This document shows, in pieces, positions 63,779 through 64,000 of a stretch of 64,000 nucleotides of DNA. The position numbers and the translations under genes are program-made. The DNA comes from Dichomitus squalens LYAD-421 SS1. Taxonomy: Eukaryota; Basidiomycota; Agaricomycetes; Polyporales; Polyporaceae. Position 1 is the first letter of the stretch; the number at the start of each line of letters is the position of its first letter. Under the pieces are notes generated by a model, which worked only from the letters and a program-made list of their open reading frames with translations, was not told the DNA's origin and did not search any database. Location: contig NW_006766925.1 in assembly GCF_000275845.1 (NCBI RefSeq), positions 33,316 to 97,315 on the forward strand, written 5' to 3'.

Positions 63779-64000
63779 CTGTAGATAGGACGTGTGCGAC
63801 AGGACGGGAGCGGAAAAGGCAATAACAAGGAACGAGGGTTACAGGGCAACGAGACGATAACGTGTGTAGGCGGTGTGCAAAGGCCAATCAGCAAACACAA
63901 GGGACACGCGATGCGGGCGCGAGATGACACTGAAGACGTACACATCGGAAAACAGGGCCGCCTTGCCTGCATGCCCGCGGTATGCCTGCGTGCAGGGGGA

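Overview
The window reads as nuclear DNA of a mushroom-forming basidiomycete (Agaricomycetes). Genes are densely interrupted by short introns, mostly about 45-70 bp. Base composition is moderately GC-rich. Several families typical of this group are present: basidiomycete multi-pass membrane proteins of the DUF6533/DUF6534 type, F-box proteins, an aryl-alcohol-oxidase-like GMC flavoenzyme and expanded glutathione transferases. I assigned no species. Gene models were spliced by hand from the sequence; for most recognised genes the exon lengths sum to a multiple of three.

Layout. 1-0.95 kb: the 3' end of an LTR retrotransposon (gag zinc-knuckle, polypurine tract, 3' LTR). 2-5.1 kb: a GST and a damaged F-box gene. 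5.1-8.6 kb: poorly coding DNA with a likely DUF6533 membrane protein. 8.7-13.5 kb: SEC31, a COPII coat subunit. 14.6-37.3 kb: an accessory block with a secreted lipase, a 7TM-type protein, a BBE-type FAD oxidase, an aldo-keto reductase, an NCS1 nucleobase permease, two tandem isoprenylcysteine methyltransferases, a secreted GMC oxidoreductase, an unrecognised gene and two more GSTs, with thymine-DNA glycosylase embedded. 38.1-45.3 kb: BRR2, the U5 snRNP helicase. 45.3-48.5 kb: mostly noncoding, with a possible spliced RNA promoter and a weak gene. 48.8-51.2 kb: a proline-rich protein with an EH-like N-terminus. 54.2-55.6 kb: a divergent VPS29/MDM35 pair. 58.4-59.8 kb: a Zn2Cys6 regulator. 61.5-62.0 kb: a roadblock/LC7 dynein light chain. 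63.4 kb to the end: a partial Yippee/Mis18-like gene.

How the genes relate. The core genes (SEC31, BRR2, TDG, VPS29, MDM35, DYNLRB) serve secretion, splicing, DNA repair, retromer transport, mitochondrial lipid transfer and dynein motors; they are not functionally linked. The accessory block is rich in redox, conjugation and transport functions, as expected for lignocellulose breakdown or detoxification. I see no PKS, NRPS, terpene synthase or prenyltransferase backbone gene, so I do not call it a biosynthetic cluster.

The most distinctive observations are four GC-AG introns in four different genes, very small exons in TDG (19 nt) and BRR2 (24 nt), a gag-only LTR element end, a broken F-box gene, and a TATA-driven ORF-less region with consecutive splice donors. 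I found no convincing tRNA, rRNA, snRNA, CRISPR or other RNA-gene signature, and no clear new biological system.
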